Part shown: in pieces, positions 1 to 11,900 of the stretch
Position numbering within the stretch: the stretch's first letter is position 1
Layout: every line of letters begins with the position of its first letter
DNA from: Telmatactis stephensoni
Taxonomy: Eukaryota > Cnidaria > Anthozoa > Actiniaria > Isophelliidae
Length of the DNA stretch: 64,000 nucleotides
Direction: 5' to 3'
Assembly: GCA_029948255.1 (NCBI GenBank)
Contig: JALIZF010001328.1
Coordinates: 124,001-188,000, forward strand
Made by a program: the position numbers and the translations under genes
The notes under the pieces: model-generated
The model's input: only the letters and a program-made list of their open reading frames with translations
Database searches by the model: none
Told to the model about the DNA's origin: nothing

Positions 1-843
1 CAGGATATCATAAAATTCAAAGAGAGGTTAATACAACCCACTGACAGGAATTATCCACTAGACGCCCCTCATTTCTTTGTACAAAATGCTAAAGTAAACA
101 GCTTTAATGATAGAGTTCATCATATTATGGCTGGTCCGAAGTATACCATCAAAGCACATGACAGTGTAATTGGAGCTTCAACCAAGGCTTTAAGAGATAA
201 AATAATGCAGCAAATTCCAGTCGATCAACCAAATAAAACCAGTCAATTATATACAGCATTAAATCTTTCAGTCGGTGAAAGAACAGATATTTCTCTAAAC
301 ATAAGAACAGATGATGGTTTGACAAATGGTGCTAGTAATGTGATCAAATTCATTCAGTTGCAAGATGCAAATAAACCATCAGGTATTATATGGGTACAGT
401 TTGACTATGCTGATGTTGGCAAGAAAACTAGACATGAAAATAGACATTTATATGTACAAGGCATTGATCATAGATGGACACCTATCAAATCTGTTACATC
501 GCACTTTGCTGTGGGTAGAAATAGAACAATACCGATAGTGAGAAGACAGTTTCCTCTAAGGCCTGCTGCTGCTAAGACCATCCACAGGTCACAGGGTTCA
601 ACTCAAACAAAAATAGTTGTCAATTTTAACACATCAAGAGCAATACCTCATATCCAATCTGTAGGCTTGAGTAGAGTCACAACTATAGAAGGTTTACATA
701 TTACAGACCTTTCGGAAGATAAGATAGCTGTAGATGTTTCTGTAGTCAAGGAAATGCAGCGTTTAAGAACTGAGGCTAAATTGGAGTTGTGTCTAACTCC
801 TCTTTACAATCTTGATCAAGCATCATTAAAATCTGCTATTTAA
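1..843 (+). pseudogene. PIF1-like helicase, C-terminal part (Helitron/Helentron-type)
   Basis: The frame is open from the first base of the window, so the 5' part is missing. The readable protein carries the last part of a superfamily-1 PIF1 helicase: the HFFVQNAKVNSFND stretch seen in transposon PIF1 proteins, motif V-like TIHRSQGS (about residue 195 of the visible part) and motif VI-like GLSRVTTIEGLHI near residue 220. PIF1 helicases of this type unwind DNA during Helitron rolling-circle transposition. The frame stops at 841-843, while the adjacent +3 frame immediately continues with NARSLHRHIDD, a classic start of an EEP endonuclease. A one-base frameshift has therefore probably split a helicase-endonuclease fusion. 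Rep (HUH) residues would lie upstream of the window. A host PIF1 is less likely given the EEP neighbour. Confidence 0.8.
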
Positions 844-1487
844 ATGCAAGGTCATTGCATAGACATATTGATGATGTTCGTAATGACTTGAATTACTCAA
901 GCACTGATGTCAATATATTCTCAGAAACAAGATTTAGTCAATCTGATAATAACACCACATATGCTATTCAGGACTATATTTTGTTTAGAAATGATGATAG
1001 AATAGCAAACAATAATATATGTGCAAGACCATTTGGTGGAATGGCAACATACAGTAAATTAGATTTCTATCCTGGCTATCCACAATCAAGAAATTTAAAT
1101 GGTGTTGAAATAACTGCTATCAGATTAATTACTGCTCCACATGTCCACATATTTGGTATATATCGATCACCAAGTGTGTCATTGACTCACATGTGTCAGC
1201 TATTATCTGAAATATTAATATCTGAGTCATCACATTTCAATGTATTTATTGGTGATTTTAATGTTAATTGGCTGAACACCACAGAGAGAACCTCTTTGTA
1301 CAATCTATTCATCAATGACTTTGGATATAAGCAGTTAGTGTCTTCCTACACTACTAACAACAAAACTTGTATTGATCATATTTATACAAATATACCTACT
1401 GAACATATCAAAGTAGAGATATTAGAAACATATTTCACAGACCATAAATCTATTTGTGCTATTATTAACACTTTTAGGATTGTTTGA
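844..1487 (+). pseudogene. EEP (AP-endonuclease-like) domain, shifted out of frame from the helicase
   Basis: About 210 residues with the signatures of the endonuclease/exonuclease/phosphatase fold: NARSL at the start (before the ATG at 855), SETRF with the metal-binding Glu, GIYRSPS, IGDFNVNW with the GDFN catalytic motif, and TDHKSI with the terminal Asp-His. The domain nicks DNA. In Helentron-type elements it is fused behind the helicase, which is the order here, in another frame. The remaining reading frame is clean, so the break is recent or a sequence error. A LINE endonuclease is the alternative, but no reverse transcriptase follows. Confidence 0.75.
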
Positions 1488-2430
1488 CATACATCAATAA
1501 TTTTAAGATGGTTTTCAATGATGATATTATGTGTTAAGATATGTGATAAACTCTTAAATTTGAATTCTTTGCCATTTTTTAGATCTATGTTAATCATTCA
1601 AGTTTCAACCACCCTACCTTTGAATTAAAGGTAAGCTAATTCTGAATGCATAGCATTTCAAAATATACTTCCATATACATCATCATATTATTTTTATAAT
1701 ATTGTAGCTTTCTCTTTTTTGCCTCTTTTAGCTTACAATAGTTCAAAGCAAAACATTCCAATTAAGGTAATTAATATAATTACCATAACAATACAACATA
1801 AAAAGTGACCTACAATGTAGCTATCATTTCTGGGAAAAGGGTCTAAAATTTCTTCAGATAAACTTCTGGAAAACATCAAGTGAAAACCTATGACGTATTG
1901 CAATCAATTTCAAGGATCCAATCATAGCAAATGTTTAGCACTCTCTGTTTTAAAGATTTCACCCCTTACCACCAGCTATTTTAGGAAACAGTCTATAGTT
2001 ACTAAAAATGCTTGATTATTTTTGAAGCAATACTTGTATTACACCTGTAGAAAAATTATTGAAACTCTTGCAAATTTGACCAGGTTCAAAGATCTTTTTC
2101 CACATTTTTAGTTTATTCAACCAAGAACATGTCAAGTATAAAAAAAGTAAGTTGAGATTAAAACAAACAAAACAAACAAACACTTATAACACAAGCAATT
2201 TCATATGGACATCACCATCTATCATTACTGCATTGCTACTGTTTTTATTGATATTCGAATATTTATTCATACACAGATTACTACCCAAAAAAAATTCCAT
2301 TCCAAGAAGAACAAAAAATGTTAATACCCATTGATACTATTACTGACATACAACTGTATTGTAGAATCAGGATGATATTCTACATTGCTTTACGTTGCAT
2401 CATTCAACCAAAATTTTAACTGGTAATTTT
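1488..2430. other. AT-rich sequence without recognisable gene
   Basis: Non-coding in all frames by eye. It lies between the endonuclease and the first readable exon of the RPA-like gene. If the Helitron interpretation is right, this is its internal spacer. I could not find a CTRR 3' end with a hairpin. Confidence 0.5.
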
Positions 2431-2432
2431 CC

Positions 2433-2958
2433 CATGTCAGGAAAGCTGTCTACCTTAAACATGACAAACACAGACACAACCAAAGCAATCCAACAAACAG
2501 AAAGTGAATCTTTAATACACTTGCATGTATATAGATGATTTATGTGTGAAATAGTTCTGTACTGATTAATATTATATCATCCAAGTAAAATCAATACATT
2601 TTTCCTCAACAGAAGACCCATCTGCGTCTAACATCACACAGACAACCCAGGCCACACAGAAACAAGTTGAAAGTCAATCTTTGACAGAACCATTTGATGA
2701 CATATTTCCAGAAGGTACATGTGCATCCTAGATGATTAATATGATTTATCTATGAAATAGTTCTGTACTGATTAATATTATCATCCAAGTAAAATCAATA
2801 CATTTTTCCTCAACAGAAGACCCATCTGCGTCTAACATCACACAGACAACCCAGGCCACACAGAAACAAGTTGAAAGTGAATCTATGACAGAACCATTTG
2901 ATGACATTCAGTCAAGAAACAGAAGTACATGTAGAATCTTCTGCTGAAGAATTTGAAG
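2433..2958 (+). repeat. Three tandem copies of one exon plus intron (about 204-bp unit)
   Basis: A stretch coding EDPSASNITQTTQATQ and flanked by the same intron occurs at 2613-2714 and again at 2817-2958, 204 bp apart. A more diverged relative (MTNTDTTKAIQQTESES) lies at about 2458-2520. The intron between copies repeats too, including ttctgtactgattaatatt. Each clear copy is preceded by tttttcctcaacag and ends in a GT donor. The third copy has lost 2 bp relative to the second (atattt to att at about 2907), so its continuation FSQETEVHVESSAEEFE is shifted. These are probably 5' exons of the RPA-like gene. Confidence 0.75.
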
Positions 2959-5900
2959 GTAGGCTGACAATATGCCAATATCATAATACATTCATGTACA
3001 AAAAGACTGGTTCAAATGTGTGTGCTGTCTGTATTCACACATCCTCTCCCCCCTTTTTCCTTATTTCCTGCTTATCTAGATGATTTAATCTGCTGTTACC
3101 AAAATATCTATAATTTTTCTATGACAACCAATGACGTAATTAACAGTAGTGCAGCTTAAGTTGCAGCATATTTTTGATAATATGTGACCTCTCACGGGAA
3201 AACGTGTCTTAACGATTTTCCGTTCAAACGCTTTTCCGTTCAAGACCGTTAAACGCTCTCAAAAACCGTTCAAACGGTTTAGCAAAGCGTTAACCGTTCA
3301 AACTAAACCGTTAAGTCACTTCAGAAAAGCGTTCACTGTTCTAGGCAAAGCGTTCAAATGGTTTAGCAAAGCGTTAGCCGTTCAAGCCAAACCGTTAAAA
3401 CGCTTTTCTAAAGCGTTCACCGTTAAAGCTAAACCGTTAACCAACCGTTCATTGCTCGGGCCAAAGCGTTAACACACCGTTCATTGCTCGGGCCAAACCG
3501 TTAACACACCGTTCACTGCTTTGGCCTAAGCGTTTGTCCATGATGACCAAGCGTTCTGCGTTCAAGCGAAACCGTAAAAATTCAAAACAACAAAACACTT
3601 TTAAATTTCATGTTTTGACTTATCATAACGTCATCTTCAGTTAAATGATGCTAATTTACAAGTTACGTAGTGTAAATACAAATAATATTTCTACTTATAC
3701 TACGTAGTAAATTAGTTTGATTTAACTGAAGATGGCTTTGTGACTTTGAAATTCAAAAGTGTTGCTATTTAAAACTCATGACGTTCTTTAGTGCTTTAAC
3801 GCTCCTATGAAAACCATAAAAAGTTTTAGTCCGGTTGTAAGCTCCAACTAAGCGGTGCAGTATATTTAATCGTTGCAAATAATAGTAATCCTGTCGATAT
3901 CTTAGCGTCTTTGACTTTTTTGATGATGTTATGGAATGAATAAGCTGCCCACACTTAGCTTGACCTCTCGCAAATATGCAAATTAATTAGCGCTGAGAAT
4001 ATCAATAATTCGATGGACACGCACTTTTACTATATTGCTGTTTTTATTACTGCATTTACATTTAACTTTCACAATTTCAATATACAACAAAAATGATATA
4101 ATAATTTGAGAATTCTACAATGTGTTGTTCTGTTACAGATAATTATATGAATTACATGGTATCAACTCTCGATCGATTCATTAAACGGACGACCGTGAAA
4201 CTTTGTGGCGCGACACTTTGTGTTGATCTTTGCTTTGCATTTTTTCCAAGACTTGGCTTCGTCTTCTCCAGGAGTAAGGGGATATCTTGAAAACAGAAGC
4301 ACTGAAAAAGAACAATGAAAGGAGAACACAATAAATTTCAGTATCGATCTTGTCATGTTTTATGCCACACGGCTACAAACACGTGACAAGTTTGGAAACT
4401 TGACAGGGATTTCTATGCATCGCGACTTTAATAGGTCTTAATACAAAAACTGTTGTATCACGACCGTGAACAATAAAATTGAAACCTTTGTTTTCGGGTT
4501 TCCTACGTTTGTTAGTTTGTTTTGTATTGTCAAGTGAAGGCAATGTAAATTCATGAGAAAAAATTGCATGAAATACAAAACTCGCGCGCATGTCTCTGTA
4601 CTGTGATACACGATGGAAGATGTAGAGCAAGAGAGTGTTTATATCACAGTACAGAGACATAAGCGCTCGTTTTATATTGCTTTTATAAGATATTTTCGAA
4701 GTTTTTGTGCGAGCCATGCCTCTGTCCTCTGATATAAACATGGTAGCCAGCATGGTAGCGCGCGCGTTATATCTCAAATATTTTATAATAGTTAATAAGT
4801 TACCTCTTAAAGAATATAACTTGGATTGATCCAGGGACTCTTTTCCATGCGATCCATCTGTGTTGGAACTTGCCAAAGCATCTGCACTAAAGAAATGCTT
4901 CAGAAGCTTGACTGCACAGCGCTCTCGTGACTTTTCGGATGTTAACGTCTGCCGGACTTCTGATATCTTTCTCGGCGTCAGACAGGTGCGTAGAAGGTCT
5001 TCAGGCACTGCGCCTGTAGGACTAGGGACAGGGTCTTCAATTTGTGTGGACTGGACTGGGGTTGCTCCGGTCTGAACTCGTCCGTGGCATCTCCGGCGGA
5101 TTCGCACAGTTCTTGGAACGTCTCGAAATCAATGGTGGTCAGTTCTTCCTTTTCCTGTGAATAAATGTATAGAGCATTGATATTGAAGCGCATATAACAG
5201 GGAATGAAATCAAACAATTTTGAATGAAATTAATTTTACAATTTTTCTTGTATTTTCTTACACAAGGTTCAAAGAAGTGTCTCAAAAGATCTCAGTACAA
5301 GAAGAAAAGTAAAAGTTCATCATAAACAAACAAAAATAAGAAGTATTGAATTTATGTAATGGTTAACTTTACTTCTAATCAACTGCATTGTTTTTCAGGT
5401 GCAAATCATAATCATTCACTATAATCTATTTCAAGGCCACATGAGCTGTCAGCCAAAAAGTAACTATTAGACTTACGGTACTCGAGGAAGTACGTGACAA
5501 AGTGGTTTCAAGGGAGGAAATCATGCTTGTTTGTGTCTCCATAGTATCCAGTCGGTCCATTATTCGTTTCTCCATTGACACTATGGACTCCTCAAGTTGG
5601 GCAACAAGCTGTTATTAAAACAAATAAAATGTGTAAGACATGCAACTAAAGCGGCACTTTGATTCAAAAAAATATAGTATTTCGTTAACGAATACAAACA
5701 AACAGTTTTAAATAATGACTATTGGATTCATGAAGAATTACTCAATGAAGTATCAACTAAAACAAATATCGGCTTTTTATCAAAGTGGCGCTTAACTAGT
5801 GTTAATAGATTATTAGTTTTCATGGAGCCGTACAGATTTGTTGGTAGTTTGAGTTTTATGTTGTTCACATCAACAATGGAAACAAAACTATACTTATTTT

Positions 5901-8900
5901 GGCTTAGCGGGGTAACTTTTTGACTTTCGATAATTTATCATTGAGTTATTATGTACCCGTTCTAATTGTGTTGATTTCGGACTGCAAAAAGTTTGGTTTT
6001 AATTTAGTCATCTGTCAATCAAATTGTACTTCGCCTCACTTCTTTATTACGATGAAATGGAAGTTTTTTGCCTCTCTGTTGGACTTTTGAGAAATATCCG
6101 ATTGCCTAGTTGACAACTTATTTCAAAACAACGAATGCTAAACACACGTGTCGCGCTTCAAGTACTGAAAATGGATGTAAATGCAAATTTACATTGTGCC
6201 CACCAATGTTTCTATTACGCTCTCTACTATTTTGTATTTTAAAGTGTGGTATAAATGATATCACCTAATTCAAAGCATTTTGACTGACCTAGGTTTTATT
6301 TAATGCGATAACAACCGAAAGATAATAACTGTTTTTATTCAGGACTGGTAAAGGGTACAGATCTTGAAAATGCAAAAATCAAACAAAAGCTAGGTCAGTT
6401 GCAGCTGCTACGCTTTTTAAATGTTAAGGGTTTAAGTACCTGGCACATTGACTCGTGATTTCTTTCTGCACGGCTTTTGTACTCCTGTAGCTCTGCCACC
6501 TTTCTTTTCAACGAGTTGCATTCATCCGTCTTCTGGCGTAGTTGGTCGCTGACGCTCTCATCATGTTTTGTTACTTTGGCACGCAGGGATTTCCATTCCT
6601 CTTCCCTCGCCTGCTGCTCTCTCAAGAACTCAAGATACGGATCAGATGATTCTAAGGCAGGTTGTGCTGCTACTTGTTGGTCTACTGGCTGGGGTTGCTT
6701 GGCTTTCTTACACAAGGTTCAAAGAAGTGTCTCAAAAGATCTCAGTACAAGAAGAAAAGTAAAAGTTCATCATAAACAAACAAAAATAAGAAGTATTGAA
6801 TTTATGTAATGGTTAACTTTACTTCTAATCAACTGCATTGTTTTTCAGGTGCAAATCATAATCATTCACTATAATCTATTTCAAGGCCACATGAGCTGTC
6901 AGCCAAAAAGTAACTATTAGACTTACGGTACTCGAGGAAGTACGTGACAAAGTGGTTTCAAGGGAGGAAATCATGCTTGTTTGTGTCTCCATAGTATCCA
7001 GTCGGTCCATTATTCGTTTCTCCATTGACACTATGGACTCCTCAAGTTGGGCAACAAGCTGTTATTAAAACAAATAAAATGTGTAAGACATGCAACTAAA
7101 GCGGCACTTTGATTCAAAAAAATATAGTATTTCGTTAACGAATACAAACAAACAGTTTTAAATAATGACTATTGGATTCATGAAGAATTACTCAATGAAG
7201 TATCAACTAAAACAAATATCGGCTTTTTATCAAAGTGGCGCTTAACTAGTGTTAATAGATTATTAGTTTTCATGGAGCCGTACAGATTTGTTGGTAGTTT
7301 GAGTTTTATGTTGTTCACATCAACAATGGAAACAAAACTATACTTATTTTGGCTTAGCGGGGTAACTTTTTGACTTTCGATAATTTATCATTGAGTTATT
7401 ATGTACCCGTTCTAATTGTGTTGATTTCGGACTGCAAAAAGTTTGGTTTTAATTTAGTCATCTGTCAATCAAATTGTACTTCGCCTCACTTCTTTATTAC
7501 GACGAAATGGAAGTTTTTTGCCTCTCTGTTGGACTTTTGAGAAATATCCGATTGCCTAGTTGACAACTTATTTCAAAACAACGAATGCTAAACACACGTG
7601 TCGCGCTTCAAGTACTGAAAATGGATGTAAATGCAAATTTACATTGCGCCCACCAATGTTTCTATTACGCTCTCTACTATTTTGTATTTTAAAGTGTGGT
7701 ATAAATGATATCACCTAATTCAAAGCATTTTGACTGACCTAGGTTTTATTTAATGCGATAACAACCGAAAGATAATAACTGTTTTTATTCAGGACTGGTA
7801 AAGGGTACAGATCTTGAAAATGCAAAAATCAAACAAAAGCTAGGTCAGTTGCAGCTGCTACGCTTTTTAAATGTTAAGGGTTTAAGTACCTGGCACATTG
7901 ACTCGTGATTTCTTTCTGCACGGCTTTTGTACTCCTGTAGCTCTGCCACCTTTCTTTTCAACGAGTTGCATTCATCCGTCTTCTGGCGTAGTTGGTCGCT
8001 GACGCTCTCATCATGTTTTGTTACTTTGGCACGCAGGGATTTCCATTCCTCTTCCCTCGCCTGCTGCTCTCTCAAGAACTCAAGATACGGATCAGATGAT
8101 TCTAAGGCAGGTTGTGCTGCTACTTGTTGGTCTACTGGCTGGGGTTGCTTGGCTGCTGGTTTGGCTGCTGGTTTGGATGCTGGTTTGGTTGCTGGTTTGG
8201 TTGCTGGTCCGCTCGTTGGCTGGCTCGAGTCTAGAGGTGAGGCTGGAGGAGAAACCGTCTGAACATCATCTGCTGTGCAATCTGAAAAGGAAATGCATTT
8301 GTATCAAATTTAAATGTACACCCTCAGTATTGTCATGCTCAGATTTGAAATTCTGGTTATACATTTAAAAAGTACTAGTACTCACTTCTGTAAGACTTTT
8401 GTTCCCATTTTTCCTTGACTTCAGCATCGTACCATTTCGTTCCGAACTTCACAAGTATGACATCACCAGGGTTGAGAGCTGGATATCTCCTCCCTTCGTT
8501 TTGGCTTTCGTCCTTAAATTTGATCTCTTTTCTTTTTGGCCAATGAGGGCAATCGTGCCATTCGCAATTTGTCTTCCAAATAACGTGAACTTTGTCATTG
8601 ATCGACATTTTTAATAGTACTACTGTAGGAGATATTACTCGATGCTTTCAGTGTCGTTGAGTCTATGATCAGAGAAAGGTTCCATGCTTTTTATAGTGTT
8701 CTGCGCGTCACTGACTTTTATTTCAAAACTTTTGTCATAGACCGCAATGCAAACCATTGTTTTCACAAACAATGAATTTAGGTGCGAACTTTGCTTCTGC
8801 TTAATCCTATTGTTCTTATCCATCTAGCAAAGTTTTGTTAATTCTTTTTATCAATTATTGTGTAATAGAGAAGCCAGGCACGTCTGTGCTTAATTTGTTT

Positions 8901-11900
8901 GTGACCCAGAACACAAAGATTTTTCTGGGAATTTCTATTGTCCAACTGTTATACTGCATGAAATCAATTATGAAAGCTTACTTTGTGTCCTTTACTTCCT
9001 GCAAGTACATATGACAATTTGTAGGGTGGTGAAAAAAAGAGTTTATTTTTAACTCAATAACAAATGTTAACCAAAAGCGGATCGCATTGATTATTTGTCA
9101 CTAATGCAATAATTATAGAGTGAAATTAAGAAACCCGTGAAATAAAAATTGAATGTTTGTGTCGGTAATAGTTTAATAGACACAAAAGAAAACAATGGAA
9201 ATAACAATAACGTGTTTGTTGAGACAAAATAACAGTCATTTAGCTTGCCATGTTATGAGGGTTGTTTTATGTCAATCATAAAACCTTTTTTAGTCCAGAT
9301 ACGGAATTAACAGAATTAAATTGTCTAAAATGGACGTGTTTTATTATTTTATACTACACATACTAGTCACTTTTCTGACATTTCAGTTTTATTTACAGTT
9401 TCTATTTACAGTATATACAGTGTAAGTCATCGAATAGCGTGACATAAATGTTGCTTAAGTATGAGTAAGTTCCGTCTCCAAATGCATACAAATTTGACAT
9501 TGTCTTGCCTGGAGTTCAGACAGTTGAAAGGAAAAGCACCTTTTTAAGAAATCAGACAAGCTGATACCAATTAAGTTTAAAAATTAAGGTTTCGGAGCTA
9601 CCAAGTCTTCCGTACCTGGCTTACAGAATTGTCTGATTTCTTTGAAAAGATACTTTTTCCTTTCAACTGACAGACCTGCAGGAGAAACAATGTCGGCTTG
9701 TAATGCACTAGGAGGGAGAACTTTCTCATCCTTAAGCAACATAAATGCCTCTTCTTCTGATGAAGACAACTTCTTACAATAAACCATACCTGGACGGTCA
9801 CGTGAAAAACGAAAATGGTGAAATGACAAAATGTTAGGTAATTTTTTAAAATAAGGCTGTAAAAAGTCAACCCAATCGTACACAGGCACAATAACTCGCC
9901 CATCATGGGTGCTAACTAACTGAGCTTTGTTAACCCCGACATTACTCGAAGAATCAACCATACGAGCAAGCTCATACAAAGACGAAATGTACGTTAACTT
10001 ATAGGACTTCTTAATCATACCGAAGCAACGATCAGGCCCAAACTTGGTGTGGCCAGCAATCAAAAACGAATACAAAATAGAATGATGCAAATTAGCTATA
10101 ATACGCCAAATAAGGTACCAAATAAAATAACTGTTTTTGTTCTGTCCTGAACAATTGTCTGCATTTAAGTGAACATTGGTTTCTCCTTGACCGTGTTGTT
10201 CAAAATAATAGTGCAAGTAGCTAATTGTTGAGTTCGCTCCTTTTCCTGTTTGGGCAGCTTCATCGATGAGAAAATTCACCTGTTGCGGGATGCCTTCACA
10301 CATGACGCCAAATATTCCACACTTTCTGGGTGTCTTGAAATAGATAGGGCCAGGCTGCATAGGATTACTTGGAAGATGGACTTGTTGTGCATAGTCGAAC
10401 GAATAGTGTATTGTCATGTTCCGTGAGCAGGGTGCCTTCCAGCCATTTGTCAGTTCTGTAGTCTCCATTACTTTAGACACTCTTTTACATGAATCACGAT
10501 AACAGTCACACTCTTTCTGAGCACAGTTCAAATGCTGCTGTTGCGCTTTCACACACTCTGATTTTTCTGCATCATCGTTTTCTGATTCATCGTTGTATTC
10601 TCTTGGCAGGTCATACACAGGTCAGTTCGTGGTTTGGCAACAACAACGTTCGGATGAAAGAGAGCCCAGAGTTCAATAAACTTTGTGTAACATATGGCTC
10701 TCTTTCCTGTTGATTTGCATACAGCAGTGTATGCCTTCCACACATTTGTCTTGCTGTCGCAAGAGGACAGCAGTTGGATATCGTCGCTCTTATATCCTGG
10801 AATACGGCCAGGCAGGGAGATAGCATTTTCTTCCGCGTAGTTGGAAATGAACGCCTTTACATCTTCCGTCGTTTCATAGGACAGAGAGTTGGCTGGACGT
10901 CTTTTTGTGTTCCCATGTTGTCTGGGTAGTATCCCATTTTGATCATAGTGCTCCTTCAGCCGTCCAAATCTCGACTTGCTTATTCCGTAAAGATGTAGGA
11001 ACATTTCTTTACATATGACTTTTGACTGGAACATAAAAGAGCACCTGCTGTGAGGTCTCTTCTCCCCTACCACTTCGTTTCGCGTGCAAGCCTGGATGTT
11101 GGCGAGTACGACGAGATCAAGCTCTGTGCTTGACAGTTCTAGGACATTGTTCAGGTTGAATTTCACCGTAGCTTCTGGAAATTCCAAAGAACAGGATGTT
11201 CCTTTTAGGCCATATTGACATCTGCATCCATCCTTGAGAAAAGTTGTCAGTTTTTCAAAGATATTTTCGTTATGTTCGTCACTTTCAAGATCCATAGCAA
11301 TAGTAATTATTTTTTACTTAGACTGCTGGTGTTTATAATCGGTATTTGTTTTTGTGGTTGCCATAGCAAAATGCAAATAACTTCGGCTGTCTAAGCGTAT
11401 CACGAGATCAAAGCGTGTGATCGGGAAGTCAGCTCTAAGGTCAGTATTACTGTAATGATTATTTAGTTTTGTTGAAATTAAGACCTCAGTTCTTACAAAA
11501 AAATCTAAATTGTTGTCTCTGGTTGAATTTCAGTGCTATGGCGCTATACTTGTAGATTTTTATTGCTTGATTGATTAGGTATGCTTGACATTACGTATTG
11601 TTTACATCTGATGGCTGATCGTTAACTTTAGCAGTATGAAACCGGAAGTATTCTGTTATCGTGACTCTTCAAACATGAATCTTCAGTTTAACACCGCTCT
11701 TATTAAAGCTTTGAAGTCTCGAGATCAGTTCTTTGGCAAACCGTTTACTACTCTAGCCAAACTGTTTGCAGACCGTTCACTGCTCTGGCCAAACCGTTTG
11801 CAGACCGTTCACTGCTCTGGCCAAACCGTTAACTGCCCGTTCACTGATTTGGCCTAAGCGTTCAAACGGTTTAGCAAAGCGTTAACCGTTCAAGCTAAAC

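Noticed and set aside
3215..3590. Telomere-like or satellite interpretation of the AACCGTT array
   Set aside because: The same array occurs only at the two ends of one TIR element and is irregular, which fits subterminal binding sites better.
6477..8368. Plus-strand frames over the BEN-gene exons, including LAAGLAAGLDAGLV repeats
   Set aside because: Antisense shadows of the Pro/Ala/Lys linker and coiled coil on the minus strand, which have proper splice sites.
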